This document shows, in pieces, positions 15,192 through 23,638 of a DNA stretch of 36,409 nt. Positions within the stretch are counted from its first letter, which is position 1. The number at the start of each line of letters is the position of its first letter. The notes beneath the pieces are model-generated. The model was not told the origin of the DNA and searched no databases. It saw only the letters and a program-made list of their open reading frames with translations. The stretch is taken from positions 1 through 36,409 of the forward strand of contig JAGKWR010000016.1 in assembly GCA_021151765.1 (NCBI GenBank). Direction: 5' to 3'. Source of the stretch: Alphaproteobacteria bacterium (GTDB taxonomy: Bacteria > Pseudomonadota > Alphaproteobacteria > Rickettsiales > UBA1997). The translations under genes were made by a program, and so were the position numbers.

Positions 15192-17579
15192 ATGCTGCGA
15201 CTTTCTACAGTCAAACCTGCCAAAGAAAAAATCACGAAATACGAGACTTCTGCAGGACATTTCATCCCGTATAAATGTCATTGGAATTCTGACACTATTT
15301 TTACGCATAAAGAAGAATTAGTTCGTGTCATTAAAATTAAAGGATTCGCATTTGAAACTGCTGATGATATTGACGTTGACTTGAAAAAGAATGCTCGCAA
15401 TAACCTTTTTAAAGGCATGTCCACCGGCGGGTTTTCGATGTATTTTCATACTATCCGCCGCAAAGAAAAAGGCTTCCCCGATGGTGATATGCCGGATGTA
15501 TTTTCTGATCGCGTAAATCGCGAATGGGGCGCTCGTCACTCTGATGATAAAACTTTCATTAACGAACACTACATTACTTTAATTCGTGGTTCTGACAAAT
15601 CTGGTGCTGCTGTTTTGGAACATTTGGCCAAGAAACTACAACATAAAGCTGACAGATCTTCGTGGGAAAATGACATGCGCGAAGCTTTTGATGATTTAGA
15701 AGAAATGACAGAACGTGTCATGAGTGGTTTTAACAATTACGGGCCAAGACTTTTGGGTTTAGTTGACGGCCCTGATGGAACTACTTCTGAACTTTTAGAA
15801 TTTTTAGCTCGTCTGGTAAATTGTGGCTATTCTCAACCGATGATGATTCCGGCAGGGAAAATTTCGCATCATCTTCCGATTAGCCGACTTTATTTCGGAA
15901 AAAAGTCTATTGAAGCACATCATCCAAGCAGCATAAAATATGCCGGCGTGGTATCAATCAAAGAATATCGACCTTCTACTCATGCAGGGTTGCTCGACGG
16001 CTTTATGCAATTGCCTTTTGAACTAATTATAACTCAATCATACACTTTTATTAATCGTATGATTGCGATTAGTTCGATGCAGTTGCAACAACGTCGCTTG
16101 ATTCAATCACAAGACGTTGCCGTATCACAAATTGGTGAAATTGATCAAGCACTTGATGCAGCAATGAGTGGCGCTATTGCTTTTGGCAATCATCATTTAA
16201 CTATCACTTGTATTGAAGATAATATTAAAGCGCTAGAAAGCGCTCTTTCAGCTGCCGTTGTTCAACTTGCCAATGTTGGTGTTAATGGTGTCCGCGAAAA
16301 AATTAATATGGAACCAGCTTACTGGGCTCAACTTCCAGGAAATGCCGAATTCATGGCTAGAAGATGCATCATAAGTACTATGAATCTCGCGGGCTTCGCT
16401 TCATTTCATAATTACCCATCGGGACAACGCTCAAAGAACCATTGGGGCAATGCTGTTACAGTATTAAACACAGTGTCTGGAACACCATTTTTCTTCAATT
16501 TCCACGTTCGTGATGTTGGACATACCATGATTATTGGTCCAACTGGTGCAGGTAAAACTGTATTGCTGAACTTTTTATGCGCTCAGGCTCAAAAGTTTAG
16601 TCCTCGTCTTTTCTTTTTTGATAAAGATCGTGGTGCAGAAATTTTTGTCCGTGCTTTAGATGGAAGATATACAACACCTGATGTTGCTTTACCTTCTGGT
16701 TTTAATCCTTTCCAGCTGGAAGACACTAATGAAAATCGCGCTTTTTTAGTCGAATTTCTGAAATTATTAGTTTCTCCTGACGGTAAAATGCTTCCAGCCC
16801 ATGAACTTGATCGTATAAATGAAGCAGTCGCCGGTAATTATAAATTACCACCAAATCAAAGAAGATTACGCAATATTGCTCCTTTCATGGGTTTATCCGG
16901 CCCTGGTTCTTTAGCTGGACGTTTAGAAATGTGGCACTCCAGCGGTTCCCACGCTAAACTTTTTGACAATGTAGAAGATCGTATCGATTTCAACTCATCG
17001 CGAACTTTCGGTATTGAGATGGGCAAAATTTTACAAGATAAATCCAGTCTCGGACCTGTACTATTATATTTGTTCCATCGCATTCAGAGTTCTTTGGATG
17101 GCAGTCCAACCATGATAGTCTTGGACGAAGCCTGGGCCTTGATCAGTAATCCAATTTTCGCACCAAAAATTAAAGATTGGTTAAAAGTTCTAAGAAAACT
17201 CAATACCTTTGTAGTGTTCGCTACTCAATCAGTAGAAGATGCCGCTAAAAGTAGTATTTCTGATACGTTGGTTCAACAAACTTCTACGCAAATATTTTTA
17301 CCAAATTTAAGAGCCACTCCGATTTACCGTGAAGTATTTATGCTATCGGAACGTGAATTTACTTTGGTAAAAACCACAGATCCAGGAAGTAGGTTTTTCC
17401 TTGTTAAACAAGATAACGATGGTGTTATCGCCAGAATTGATCTAAGTGGCATGGACGATATCATACATGTTTTGTCAGGTCGTGTTGACACTGTTAAGAT
17501 TATGGATGACATCATGGCTGAATATGGTTCAGATCCGAATGTTTGGTTACCTATTTTTTACGAACGCACCCGAAAATAA
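15192..17579 (+). CDS. virB4: VirB4, type IV secretion ATPase
   Basis: VirB4 powers assembly and substrate transfer in type IV secretion systems. The 795-residue protein is full length. The Walker A motif is GPTGAGKTV at residues 449-457 and Walker B is MIVLDEAW at 641-648. The N-terminal half has the CagE/TrbE/VirB domain, with GFAFETADD and FYFHTIRR-like segments. ATQSVEDAAKS and the C-terminal DPNVWLPIFYERTRK tail are typical. In Rickettsiales, virB3 normally precedes virB4; the 123-bp spacer here has no virB3, so the cluster starts with virB4. virB6 starts one base after the stop codon. No convincing promoter was found; TTGACT near 15086 is a candidate -35 without a good -10. Confidence 0.97.
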   Translation: MLRLSTVKPAKEKITKYETSAGHFIPYKCHWNSDTIFTHKEELVRVIKIKGFAFETADDIDVDLKKNARNNLFKGMSTGGFSMYFHTIRRKEKGFPDGDMPDVFSDRVNREWGARHSDDKTFINEHYITLIRGSDKSGAAVLEHLAKKLQHKADRSSWENDMREAFDDLEEMTERVMSGFNNYGPRLLGLVDGPDGTTSELLEFLARLVNCGYSQPMMIPAGKISHHLPISRLYFGKKSIEAHHPSSIKYAGVVSIKEYRPSTHAGLLDGFMQLPFELIITQSYTFINRMIAISSMQLQQRRLIQSQDVAVSQIGEIDQALDAAMSGAIAFGNHHLTITCIEDNIKALESALSAAVVQLANVGVNGVREKINMEPAYWAQLPGNAEFMARRCIISTMNLAGFASFHNYPSGQRSKNHWGNAVTVLNTVSGTPFFFNFHVRDVGHTMIIGPTGAGKTVLLNFLCAQAQKFSPRLFFFDKDRGAEIFVRALDGRYTTPDVALPSGFNPFQLEDTNENRAFLVEFLKLLVSPDGKMLPAHELDRINEAVAGNYKLPPNQRRLRNIAPFMGLSGPGSLAGRLEMWHSSGSHAKLFDNVEDRIDFNSSRTFGIEMGKILQDKSSLGPVLLYLFHRIQSSLDGSPTMIVLDEAWALISNPIFAPKIKDWLKVLRKLNTFVVFATQSVEDAAKSSISDTLVQQTSTQIFLPNLRATPIYREVFMLSEREFTLVKTTDPGSRFFLVKQDNDGVIARIDLSGMDDIIHVLSGRVDTVKIMDDIMAEYGSDPNVWLPIFYERTRK

Positions 17580-17580
17580 C

Positions 17581-20500
17581 GTGAATAAGTTTAACATCAT
17601 CAATGCAAAGAAGATTACTTTAGCGATTTTCTTTGCTGTGTTTTGTTTTATTTATTTGCTCAGTTCCAATAATGCTCATGCTATAGATTGCGATGATGAT
17701 ACTAAATGCGGTATTGGTCGTATACGCTCTTGTTCTACAGGTTCTCCAGAAAAATTAAATCCAGATCCAACAATGAATGGGTCTGACATTATGTTTGATC
17801 TCACTAATCCTGTTTGCGTTTCAATTGCAGCCACTGCTTATCTGGATGTGAAGGTTGCAATTGCAGCGATGTGTAAAGCATGCGGCTTAAATCAATATCC
17901 AAGTGTCACTCCTTCCCCAGTTAGAGATACTTATTTATTAGGCCTTGGCGCTGTTAAAGCAGCTTCTACTCAGAATTCTGCCTGTTTAGGTGCTGTTGCT
18001 TCTGCTAGTACATCTCTAAATGAAGCTTTGGCTATGCTTTATAGCATTTATGCTACTGCACGAATTGTCTTCGATGGAACTAAAGTTTGCGGATCAGGTT
18101 GGCTCGATGTGGATAAAAATAAATACAACATTAGTGCGCCGGCCTTAAAAAAGACTGCCGAAGAATATGTAAAGAATAATCCCAATGCCACCATGGCTGA
18201 CTTACAATATCGTCAATGGTATTATGGTGGTATTGAATATTCTGATAATCCAGCTGGCGACGAAGACTACTGCGAAGATCCTACTCAAAATAAAACCAAC
18301 GGTCACTACCCACCACAAAAATATTATTTAAAAGGCACTCCCCACGGTAATTTCAACTGTGAAAAATATGACATGAGCAGAATGTCCACAGTTTACCTAG
18401 ATTTATTCAAAGATCGTCAAAGTGATTTTAAGAAAGCCTATGAATGCTGCAAATCAAGAAGCCAGAACTACATTTGCATAGATTATCAACCAGATATTTT
18501 ACAAAGCGCCACTAGTAACCTTGCTTCATCTCAAACGAAGGGAGAATCAGTATTTTGCAAATCTGGTTCTAAATGTTCGATAGGTGGTGTTATTTTTTCG
18601 GCAGAACCTCTAGAAACTGGAGATAGTCGACTGATCTGCGCCCAAAGTTACAGTTTGTGTCCATTTAATTTTACGATTGGACAAGGCGGTACAAAACATT
18701 GTGATTATTATCAAGACGGTGTTAAAAATAGCGATGGCTCTTACACTTACATAACTCCAGAAGATATCCAAAAAGCAACTGACCCAGAAGCACCAACAAA
18801 TGACTGCAACCAAAAAAGTGAAATTCGCAACTCAGATTGTACTTACAACGAAAAGGCCGGACAATGCAAAAATTATTGCCAATATTTAACTCACTGCACA
18901 ATTGCTGGTAAATCTGATTACCAATATCGTAGTGCCATCACTTCTCCTTACTTTTCTAAAGCTTGTCTTAATTTTGTCGGAGATTCTCGTAACGTTAGTG
19001 CCTATGACTCAGGAGTCTTGCTTGGAAATCAAAGACATTTTAGCGCACCAATAGCTCAATGTGTTAAAGAAACCTTAGAAAATGTTTTTTACAACAAAGC
19101 TGGTCATACCCAATGTCGTAATACTGATGAATATCCATTATCAGATGGAAGCTGCAATAGTGGCCAATATTATACTAGCGGATCTTTTACTTACAAAGAA
19201 GGCAATAGTGTTAAAGACATTTCTTTTTTCAGCCGTTTACAAAACTCTCTACAAGACGTGATAAAAATAGTTCTCACTATTTCGATTATGTTCTTTGGAG
19301 TAAAACTTTTGATTGCTCATAATATGACTGAGCTGAAAAAATCAGATTTGATCATGTACTGCATCAAAATTGGTATGGTGATGTATTTCGCGACAGGCGA
19401 TGCATGGCAAACTATGTTTTTCGAAGGAGTTTACAATAGTTCGACGTTCTTTTCCAAATTAGTCTTTCATGTAGAAAGTACGTTGCCTGATTTGAAAAAA
19501 GATGGCTGCCAATTTGATTATGCGACATTAGGACCAGCGAACTATTATCCTGATGGCAAAGATTATTTATCTCTTTGGGATACTCTCGACTGTAAAATAA
19601 CCCGTTATTTAGGATTTGGCGCAAATACTTCGGTTGCAAACATCGCCATGTTAATTTTCGCCGGACTTTTCACCGGACCATTCGGTTTATATTTCGTAAT
19701 CGGATTGATGTTCTTTGGATTCTTCTTTGTAGCTTTGGCAATTCGAGCACTGCACATATTTTTATCTTCAGCAGTGGCCATTATTATGATGGTCTATATA
19801 TCGCCAATAATAATTCCGATGTCCTTATTTTCTAAAACTTCAGGGATGTTCAAAAAGTGGCTGAGTAACCTAATTTCATTCTGTTTACAGCCAATGATCT
19901 TATTTGCCTATATCGGAACTTTTATTATCGTTTTTGACTCCACGATGATTGGCAGTGCAACATTCACTGGCAACAGTCCAAACAAAACCATTTCATGCTC
20001 CCCTGTTTGTAAAGATACTAGTGGTAACATCGTAAGTGGAGATACTTATTGTACTCAATCAGGAAATTCATGGGTTGGCGGAGTTTGTAAAGATAGCGCG
20101 GGTAATAATCCTGATGATATTTCTATTAGTTCAGCATGTCTCTCTAAAGGCTACGTTTATACAAATGGACAATGTATGAATGGTACCAATGTAGTTAAAA
20201 TAACAGAAAATGAAGCTTGTATAATTCTTGGATATACTTTGGAAGGAGCAACTTGCCAGAATAGTGCTGGTGCAGATGTGGGAGGTGACCCAGATTGTAC
20301 TTTACCAGGTCATACTTTGATAAATCCAATGGATGATAGTATAGCCTGTCTGATTAATGTTAATGATTATAAGAAGGTTAATTTCTTAGAAACTATTGGT
20401 ATAGCAATTCCAGCAATCGCAAATTTATTCGATAGCAATGTTAAACAAAAGATTTTGACCATCATTAAAGCAGCCTTTGTAATGTATGTTCTTTGCCAAT

Positions 20501-20853
20501 TTGTTGATCAAATTCCTGATATCACATCACAACTACTTGGCGGTACTGCATTACCTGGCGGAAAAACTAGTGGATCTGATTTATTGAAACAAGCAGCAGG
20601 AATAGCTGAAGGCATTAGAGGAAGAGCAACCAGAGGTGGTGCTAAATTTGCCAAAGATAATTACAAAAGTCTGAGTGAGAGCAGAGATAAAGCCAAGCTA
20701 GGAGATGAAAAATCAAGCAAACAATCTCCTTATACTGGTAGCCGAGATATTGAAGGTGGTCCGCAAGATAATCAAGCCTCACAAGTTCAAGGAGGCGATC
20801 AAAATGGCGCAGGAGAAGGCGTTCAGGGCAACGGAGAAAATGAGCCACATTAG
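17581..20853 (+). CDS. virB6: VirB6-family type IV secretion protein, giant form with cysteine repeats
   Basis: VirB6 is the polytopic inner-membrane channel component. I chose the GTG at 17581, one base after virB4, which gives 1090 residues beginning with a signal peptide (AIFFAVFCFIYLLSS, cleavage near AHA/ID at 34). A long cysteine-rich periplasmic region runs to about residue 550. The TrbL/VirB6 membrane domain covers about residues 555-800, with spans such as IVLTISIMFFGVKLLIAH and GLFTGPFGLYFVIGLMFFGF. At 806-923 it is interrupted by an unusual cysteine repeat (see findings), then resumes with IGIAIPAIANLF. The C-terminus is hydrophilic and Gly/Gln/Asn-rich. Rickettsiales often encode several such enlarged VirB6 proteins in tandem; only one is here. 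Confidence 0.93.
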   Translation: MNKFNIINAKKITLAIFFAVFCFIYLLSSNNAHAIDCDDDTKCGIGRIRSCSTGSPEKLNPDPTMNGSDIMFDLTNPVCVSIAATAYLDVKVAIAAMCKACGLNQYPSVTPSPVRDTYLLGLGAVKAASTQNSACLGAVASASTSLNEALAMLYSIYATARIVFDGTKVCGSGWLDVDKNKYNISAPALKKTAEEYVKNNPNATMADLQYRQWYYGGIEYSDNPAGDEDYCEDPTQNKTNGHYPPQKYYLKGTPHGNFNCEKYDMSRMSTVYLDLFKDRQSDFKKAYECCKSRSQNYICIDYQPDILQSATSNLASSQTKGESVFCKSGSKCSIGGVIFSAEPLETGDSRLICAQSYSLCPFNFTIGQGGTKHCDYYQDGVKNSDGSYTYITPEDIQKATDPEAPTNDCNQKSEIRNSDCTYNEKAGQCKNYCQYLTHCTIAGKSDYQYRSAITSPYFSKACLNFVGDSRNVSAYDSGVLLGNQRHFSAPIAQCVKETLENVFYNKAGHTQCRNTDEYPLSDGSCNSGQYYTSGSFTYKEGNSVKDISFFSRLQNSLQDVIKIVLTISIMFFGVKLLIAHNMTELKKSDLIMYCIKIGMVMYFATGDAWQTMFFEGVYNSSTFFSKLVFHVESTLPDLKKDGCQFDYATLGPANYYPDGKDYLSLWDTLDCKITRYLGFGANTSVANIAMLIFAGLFTGPFGLYFVIGLMFFGFFFVALAIRALHIFLSSAVAIIMMVYISPIIIPMSLFSKTSGMFKKWLSNLISFCLQPMILFAYIGTFIIVFDSTMIGSATFTGNSPNKTISCSPVCKDTSGNIVSGDTYCTQSGNSWVGGVCKDSAGNNPDDISISSACLSKGYVYTNGQCMNGTNVVKITENEACIILGYTLEGATCQNSAGADVGGDPDCTLPGHTLINPMDDSIACLINVNDYKKVNFLETIGIAIPAIANLFDSNVKQKILTIIKAAFVMYVLCQFVDQIPDITSQLLGGTALPGGKTSGSDLLKQAAGIAEGIRGRATRGGAKFAKDNYKSLSESRDKAKLGDEKSSKQSPYTGSRDIEGGPQDNQASQVQGGDQNGAGEGVQGNGENEPH

Positions 20854-20947
20854 CTTTCGCGATTCATAAAGTTAAGGCTTTGCATAAAACTTAATACATG
20901 ATCCGACGCAACTCTTTAGCATAAATTTAAACCCTTAGAACAGCTGG

Positions 20948-20976
20948 TTGACAATTATCACTTAGACAATTTGAAT
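20948..20976 (+). promoter_or_regulatory. Predicted tRNA-Thr promoter
   Basis: A perfect -35 TTGACA (20948-20953), a 17-bp spacer and -10 TTGAAT (20971-20976), followed by GCGCTTCTCGC. This lies 28 bp upstream of the mature tRNA. The G+C-rich discriminator is of the kind expected at stable-RNA promoters. Confidence 0.7.
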
Positions 20977-21003
20977 GCGCTTCTCGCAATTTTACACATC
21001 TTT

Positions 21004-21078
21004 GCTGTCATAGCTCAGCGGTAGAGCACTTCATTGGTAATGAAGAGGTCGCAGGTTCGATTCCCGTTGACAGCACCA
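21004..21078 (+). tRNA. tRNA-Thr (GGT anticodon)
   Basis: The acceptor stem GCTGTCA (21004-21010) pairs with TGACAGC (21068-21074). The D-arm (TAGCTCAGCGGTAGAGCA) and T-arm (GCAGGTTCGATTCCCGT) are standard. The anticodon arm CTTCA-TTGGTAA-TGAAG gives anticodon GGT, reading threonine ACC and ACU codons. CCA is encoded (21076-21078). The last 16 bases recur 95 bp downstream. Confidence 0.97.
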
Positions 21079-21129
21079 TCCTGCAAAGCGTTGCCCGAAA
21101 AATCTTTTTTAATCTAAAAATACGAAACC

Positions 21130-21155
21130 GAAAACGCATATTATGATGCGTTTTC
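21130..21155 (+). terminator. Terminator-like hairpin after tRNA-Thr
   Basis: GAAAACGCAT (21130-21139) pairs perfectly with ATGCGTTTTC (21146-21155) around a 6-base loop. It lies about 50 bp past the tRNA, between the tRNA and its duplicated 3' end. It could end the tRNA transcript. Confidence 0.65.
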
Positions 21156-21157
21156 TA

Positions 21158-21173
21158 CCCGTTGACAGCGCCA
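21158..21173 (+). repeat. Duplicated 3' end of tRNA-Thr (att-like direct repeat)
   Basis: CCCGTTGACAGCGCCA repeats the tRNA 3' end at 21063-21078 (CCCGTTGACAGCACCA) with 15 of 16 matches. A direct repeat of a tRNA 3' end is the usual trace of site-specific integration, but only about 80 bp now lies between the copies, with no integrase. It may be an excision scar or the stump of a lost tandem tRNA. Confidence 0.6.
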
Positions 21174-21263
21174 CTTTCTTAGATTCAAAACTTCGTTTTA
21201 AATCTAGTTTCTTATCAGGAGTTGCTACATTAGAGCAAAGCCCGACTCCGCAACAAAATTTAA

Positions 21264-22028
21264 TTAGTTAATTTTCTTATATCCAACGTGGATTGCCGCG
21301 GTGCCGAAGGTTAGGTTTTGGTAGGAAACTTTCTCAAATCCTGCGGTTTCAATCATTTTTTTGAAGTTGTCTTGCGACGGAAATTTACGGATGCTTTCCA
21401 CTAAATATTGGTAAGAAGAACGATCTTTCAAAATTACTTCACCGATTTTTGGAATGACGTTGAAAGAATATGCGTCGTAAATTTTTTGCAAAAAATAATC
21501 ATTCACTTTGGAAAATTCTAAGCAGATAAATTTTCCTCCCGGTTTTAAAACGCGATAAGCTTCCGACAGGCCTGCATCAATATTGGTAAAGTTACGAATA
21601 CCAAAAGCGATCGTAAAAAAATCAAAACTATTATCTTCAAAACACAATTTTTCGCCATCACAACAAGTGAATTTCAAATCGGCGAAAAGGTTGTTATCAA
21701 CTGCGCGTTCCGCGCCAACGTTGAGCATTTCTTGGTTGATATCCACAACATCAACTTGGCATTTTACATTTTTTTCACGAGCTTTACGCACAATACGGAA
21801 AGCCACGTCACCAGTTCCGCCAGCAAGATCGATAGTACGAATTTCAGCATTTGAAAATTCAATTTCTTTGACCATTTTATCTTTCCAAATGCGGTGAACT
21901 CCCGCACTCATCAAGTCGTTCATTAAGTCATATTTTTTCGCCACATTTGAAAAAATTTCTTTGACAAGACCAGCTTTCTCGTCACGATTTACCTGCTTAA
22001 ATCCAAAATGTGTTTTGTTATCTTCCAT
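21264..22028 (-). CDS. ubiE: UbiE, ubiquinone/menaquinone biosynthesis C-methyltransferase
   Basis: UbiE performs the SAM-dependent C-methylation in ubiquinone (and menaquinone) synthesis. The 254-residue sequence carries the family N-terminus THFGFKQV, NVAKKYDLMNDLMSAGVHRIWK, the SAM-binding DLAGGTGD at residues 67-74, and the FDFFTIAFGIRNFTN motif. The ATG at 22028 agrees with the usual UbiE start. It shares two bases with the ATG of the divergent queA gene, so the upstream signals lie within queA. The stop is about 90 bp from the duplicated tRNA end, and no terminator is obvious. Confidence 0.97.
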   Translation of the reverse strand: MEDNKTHFGFKQVNRDEKAGLVKEIFSNVAKKYDLMNDLMSAGVHRIWKDKMVKEIEFSNAEIRTIDLAGGTGDVAFRIVRKAREKNVKCQVDVVDINQEMLNVGAERAVDNNLFADLKFTCCDGEKLCFEDNSFDFFTIAFGIRNFTNIDAGLSEAYRVLKPGGKFICLEFSKVNDYFLQKIYDAYSFNVIPKIGEVILKDRSSYQYLVESIRKFPSQDNFKKMIETAGFEKVSYQNLTFGTAAIHVGYKKIN

Positions 22029-23061
22029 GTTAAAAACTTCTGATTTCGATTTTAATTTACCGCCTGAACTGATTGCTCACCAACCGTTTTTTCCCAAAGA
22101 AAAAACGCCAATGCTAACCTTCAAAAATAGCGAAATTCTTGATTTGCAGCTAAGCAACCTTGTCGATTTTTTGCAAGAAGGAGATGTGATGGTTTTCAAT
22201 AATGCTCGCGTTATTAAGGCGAAATTATCAGCAAAAATTTTGCGTAACTTGGCAACTTTAGAATTTAATTTGGATCAAGAAGATCAAGGTTTGTGGAACG
22301 CGCTGTGTCGTCCAGCCAAAAAAGTTAAAGAGAATGATGAGTTGGAAATTGCTTCTGATTTTTTCGCTAAAGTCGTGCAAAAAAATGATGATGGCACCAT
22401 CAAAATTAAATTTGATTGCGAAAACGAGAAGCTAATCGAGAAGCTTGAGAAATATGGCTCGGTTCCTTTACCACCATATATTAATCGCGACCAAAAAAAT
22501 GCTGAGGATCAAAAAAATTATCAAACAATTTACGCTTCACAAGGCGTCGCAGTTGCAGCCCCGACTGCGGGATTGCACTTTAATGAAAATATTTTTGCCG
22601 CACTTGACGCCAAAAAAATTGTTAAAGCTTTCGTCACTTTAAATGTCGGAGCTGGCACGTTTTTACCAGTGCGCAGCGATAATATCAAAGATCACAAAAT
22701 GCATTCCGAGTTTTTTTCAATTTCAGAAGAAACTGCTGCAATCATAAATTCCGCCAAATCGCGCGGAAAAAGAATTATCGCCGTCGGCACAACTTCACTG
22801 CGGGTTTTAGAATCGTGTTGCAATGAAAAAGGCGAAGTAAAAGCAATGAACACCAACACTCAAATTTTTATTTATCCGCCTTATCAGTTCAAAGTTGTCG
22901 ATGTTTTAATGACGAATTTCCACTTACCAAAATCAACTTTGTTTATGCTGATTTGCGCTTTTGTTGGAACGGAAAATGCTTTTAAAATTTATAACCACGC
23001 AATTGCCAACAATTACCGTTTTTACTCTTACGGCGACTCTTCTTTGCTTTTTCGCAGCTAA
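22027..23061 (+). CDS. queA: QueA, tRNA preQ1(34) S-adenosylmethionine ribosyltransferase-isomerase
   Basis: QueA converts preQ1 to epoxyqueuosine in the wobble position of certain tRNAs. With the ATG at 22027 the product has 344 residues, beginning MLKTSDFDFNLPPELIAHQP, which matches the family start; the frame stays open upstream but that part lies inside antisense ubiE. Typical segments are FNNARVIKAKL, YGSVPLPPYI, AAPTAGLHFNENI, GAGTFLPVRSDNI, HKMHSEFFSI and TNFHLPKSTLFMLICAF. There is no Shine-Dalgarno sequence, and the start codon overlaps that of divergent ubiE. The next gene is convergent, with stop codons about 10 bp apart. Confidence 0.97.
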   Translation: MLKTSDFDFNLPPELIAHQPFFPKEKTPMLTFKNSEILDLQLSNLVDFLQEGDVMVFNNARVIKAKLSAKILRNLATLEFNLDQEDQGLWNALCRPAKKVKENDELEIASDFFAKVVQKNDDGTIKIKFDCENEKLIEKLEKYGSVPLPPYINRDQKNAEDQKNYQTIYASQGVAVAAPTAGLHFNENIFAALDAKKIVKAFVTLNVGAGTFLPVRSDNIKDHKMHSEFFSISEETAAIINSAKSRGKRIIAVGTTSLRVLESCCNEKGEVKAMNTNTQIFIYPPYQFKVVDVLMTNFHLPKSTLFMLICAFVGTENAFKIYNHAIANNYRFYSYGDSSLLFRS

Positions 23062-23071
23062 AAAAGTTGGT

Positions 23072-23638
23072 TTAGTAAGTGGCAGTCGCCGTAATGTCTG
23101 ATTGTTTATTTATGATCGCGATAAGAGAACTATCTTCTGCTCTTTGACAAATATTTAGATCGTTGTTTGTGCATAAATTCTTGCTGTTAGTATTTTTCAC
23201 AAAATCGTCGTGAAAACGATTCATCATGCGATCCATTCGACTGACTTTACCACTTAAGTCTGTAATATCGCTCGTAATAATTTCTAAATCTTGCTGATCG
23301 AAATAAAGCTGCACATAATTGTATGTCGTTTTGTCTTCAATACTTGGCAAGTTCTCTTTCTTAAATGTAAAATTTTTCGCAACACGATCTCCCTCATGAT
23401 TAAACCAAGAAACATGGACTTGGCCGAAAAAGTTTTCATCTTTATTAATAAAAAAAGACTGGCTGCGCGAGTCGCCAGGATTCAAGTTTGATAATGTCAG
23501 AATTTTGCCATTCCAACTACATTCAATATTTTTGATTTTTTGCGCACTCGCATTGCTGAAATAAATAACCGGACTTTCAATATTTGCCCCACAGCTAGTC
23601 AAAAAAATCAGCGCTAAAATTGGTAAAAAAATTTTCAT
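23072..23638 (-). CDS. Putative lipoprotein of unknown function
   Basis: This 188-residue protein has a lipoprotein signal (MKIFLPILALIFLTSC) with Cys16 as the likely lipidated residue. The mature part looks mostly beta-rich (SWNGKILTLSNLNPGDSRSQ, HVSWFNHEGDR). A C-terminal stretch (SDITDLSGKVSRMDRMMNRFHDDF) could be a short coiled coil, and there are two further cysteines near residue 160. I do not recognise the family. The ATG shares its A with the TAA stop of the preceding glycosyltransferase gene (TAATG), so translation is probably coupled; the protein may act in the same envelope pathway, which is inference only. Confidence 0.75.
   Translation of the reverse strand: MKIFLPILALIFLTSCGANIESPVIYFSNASAQKIKNIECSWNGKILTLSNLNPGDSRSQSFFINKDENFFGQVHVSWFNHEGDRVAKNFTFKKENLPSIEDKTTYNYVQLYFDQQDLEIITSDITDLSGKVSRMDRMMNRFHDDFVKNTNSKNLCTNNDLNICQRAEDSSLIAIINKQSDITATATY

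Noticed and set aside
17446..17580. Upstream extension of virB6 into virB4
   Set aside because: The GTG at 17581 starts a proper signal peptide one base after virB4; the extension is only virB4 read in another frame.
21961..22026. Upstream extension of queA
   Set aside because: The family start is MLKTSDF at 22027; the extra part is antisense to ubiE.
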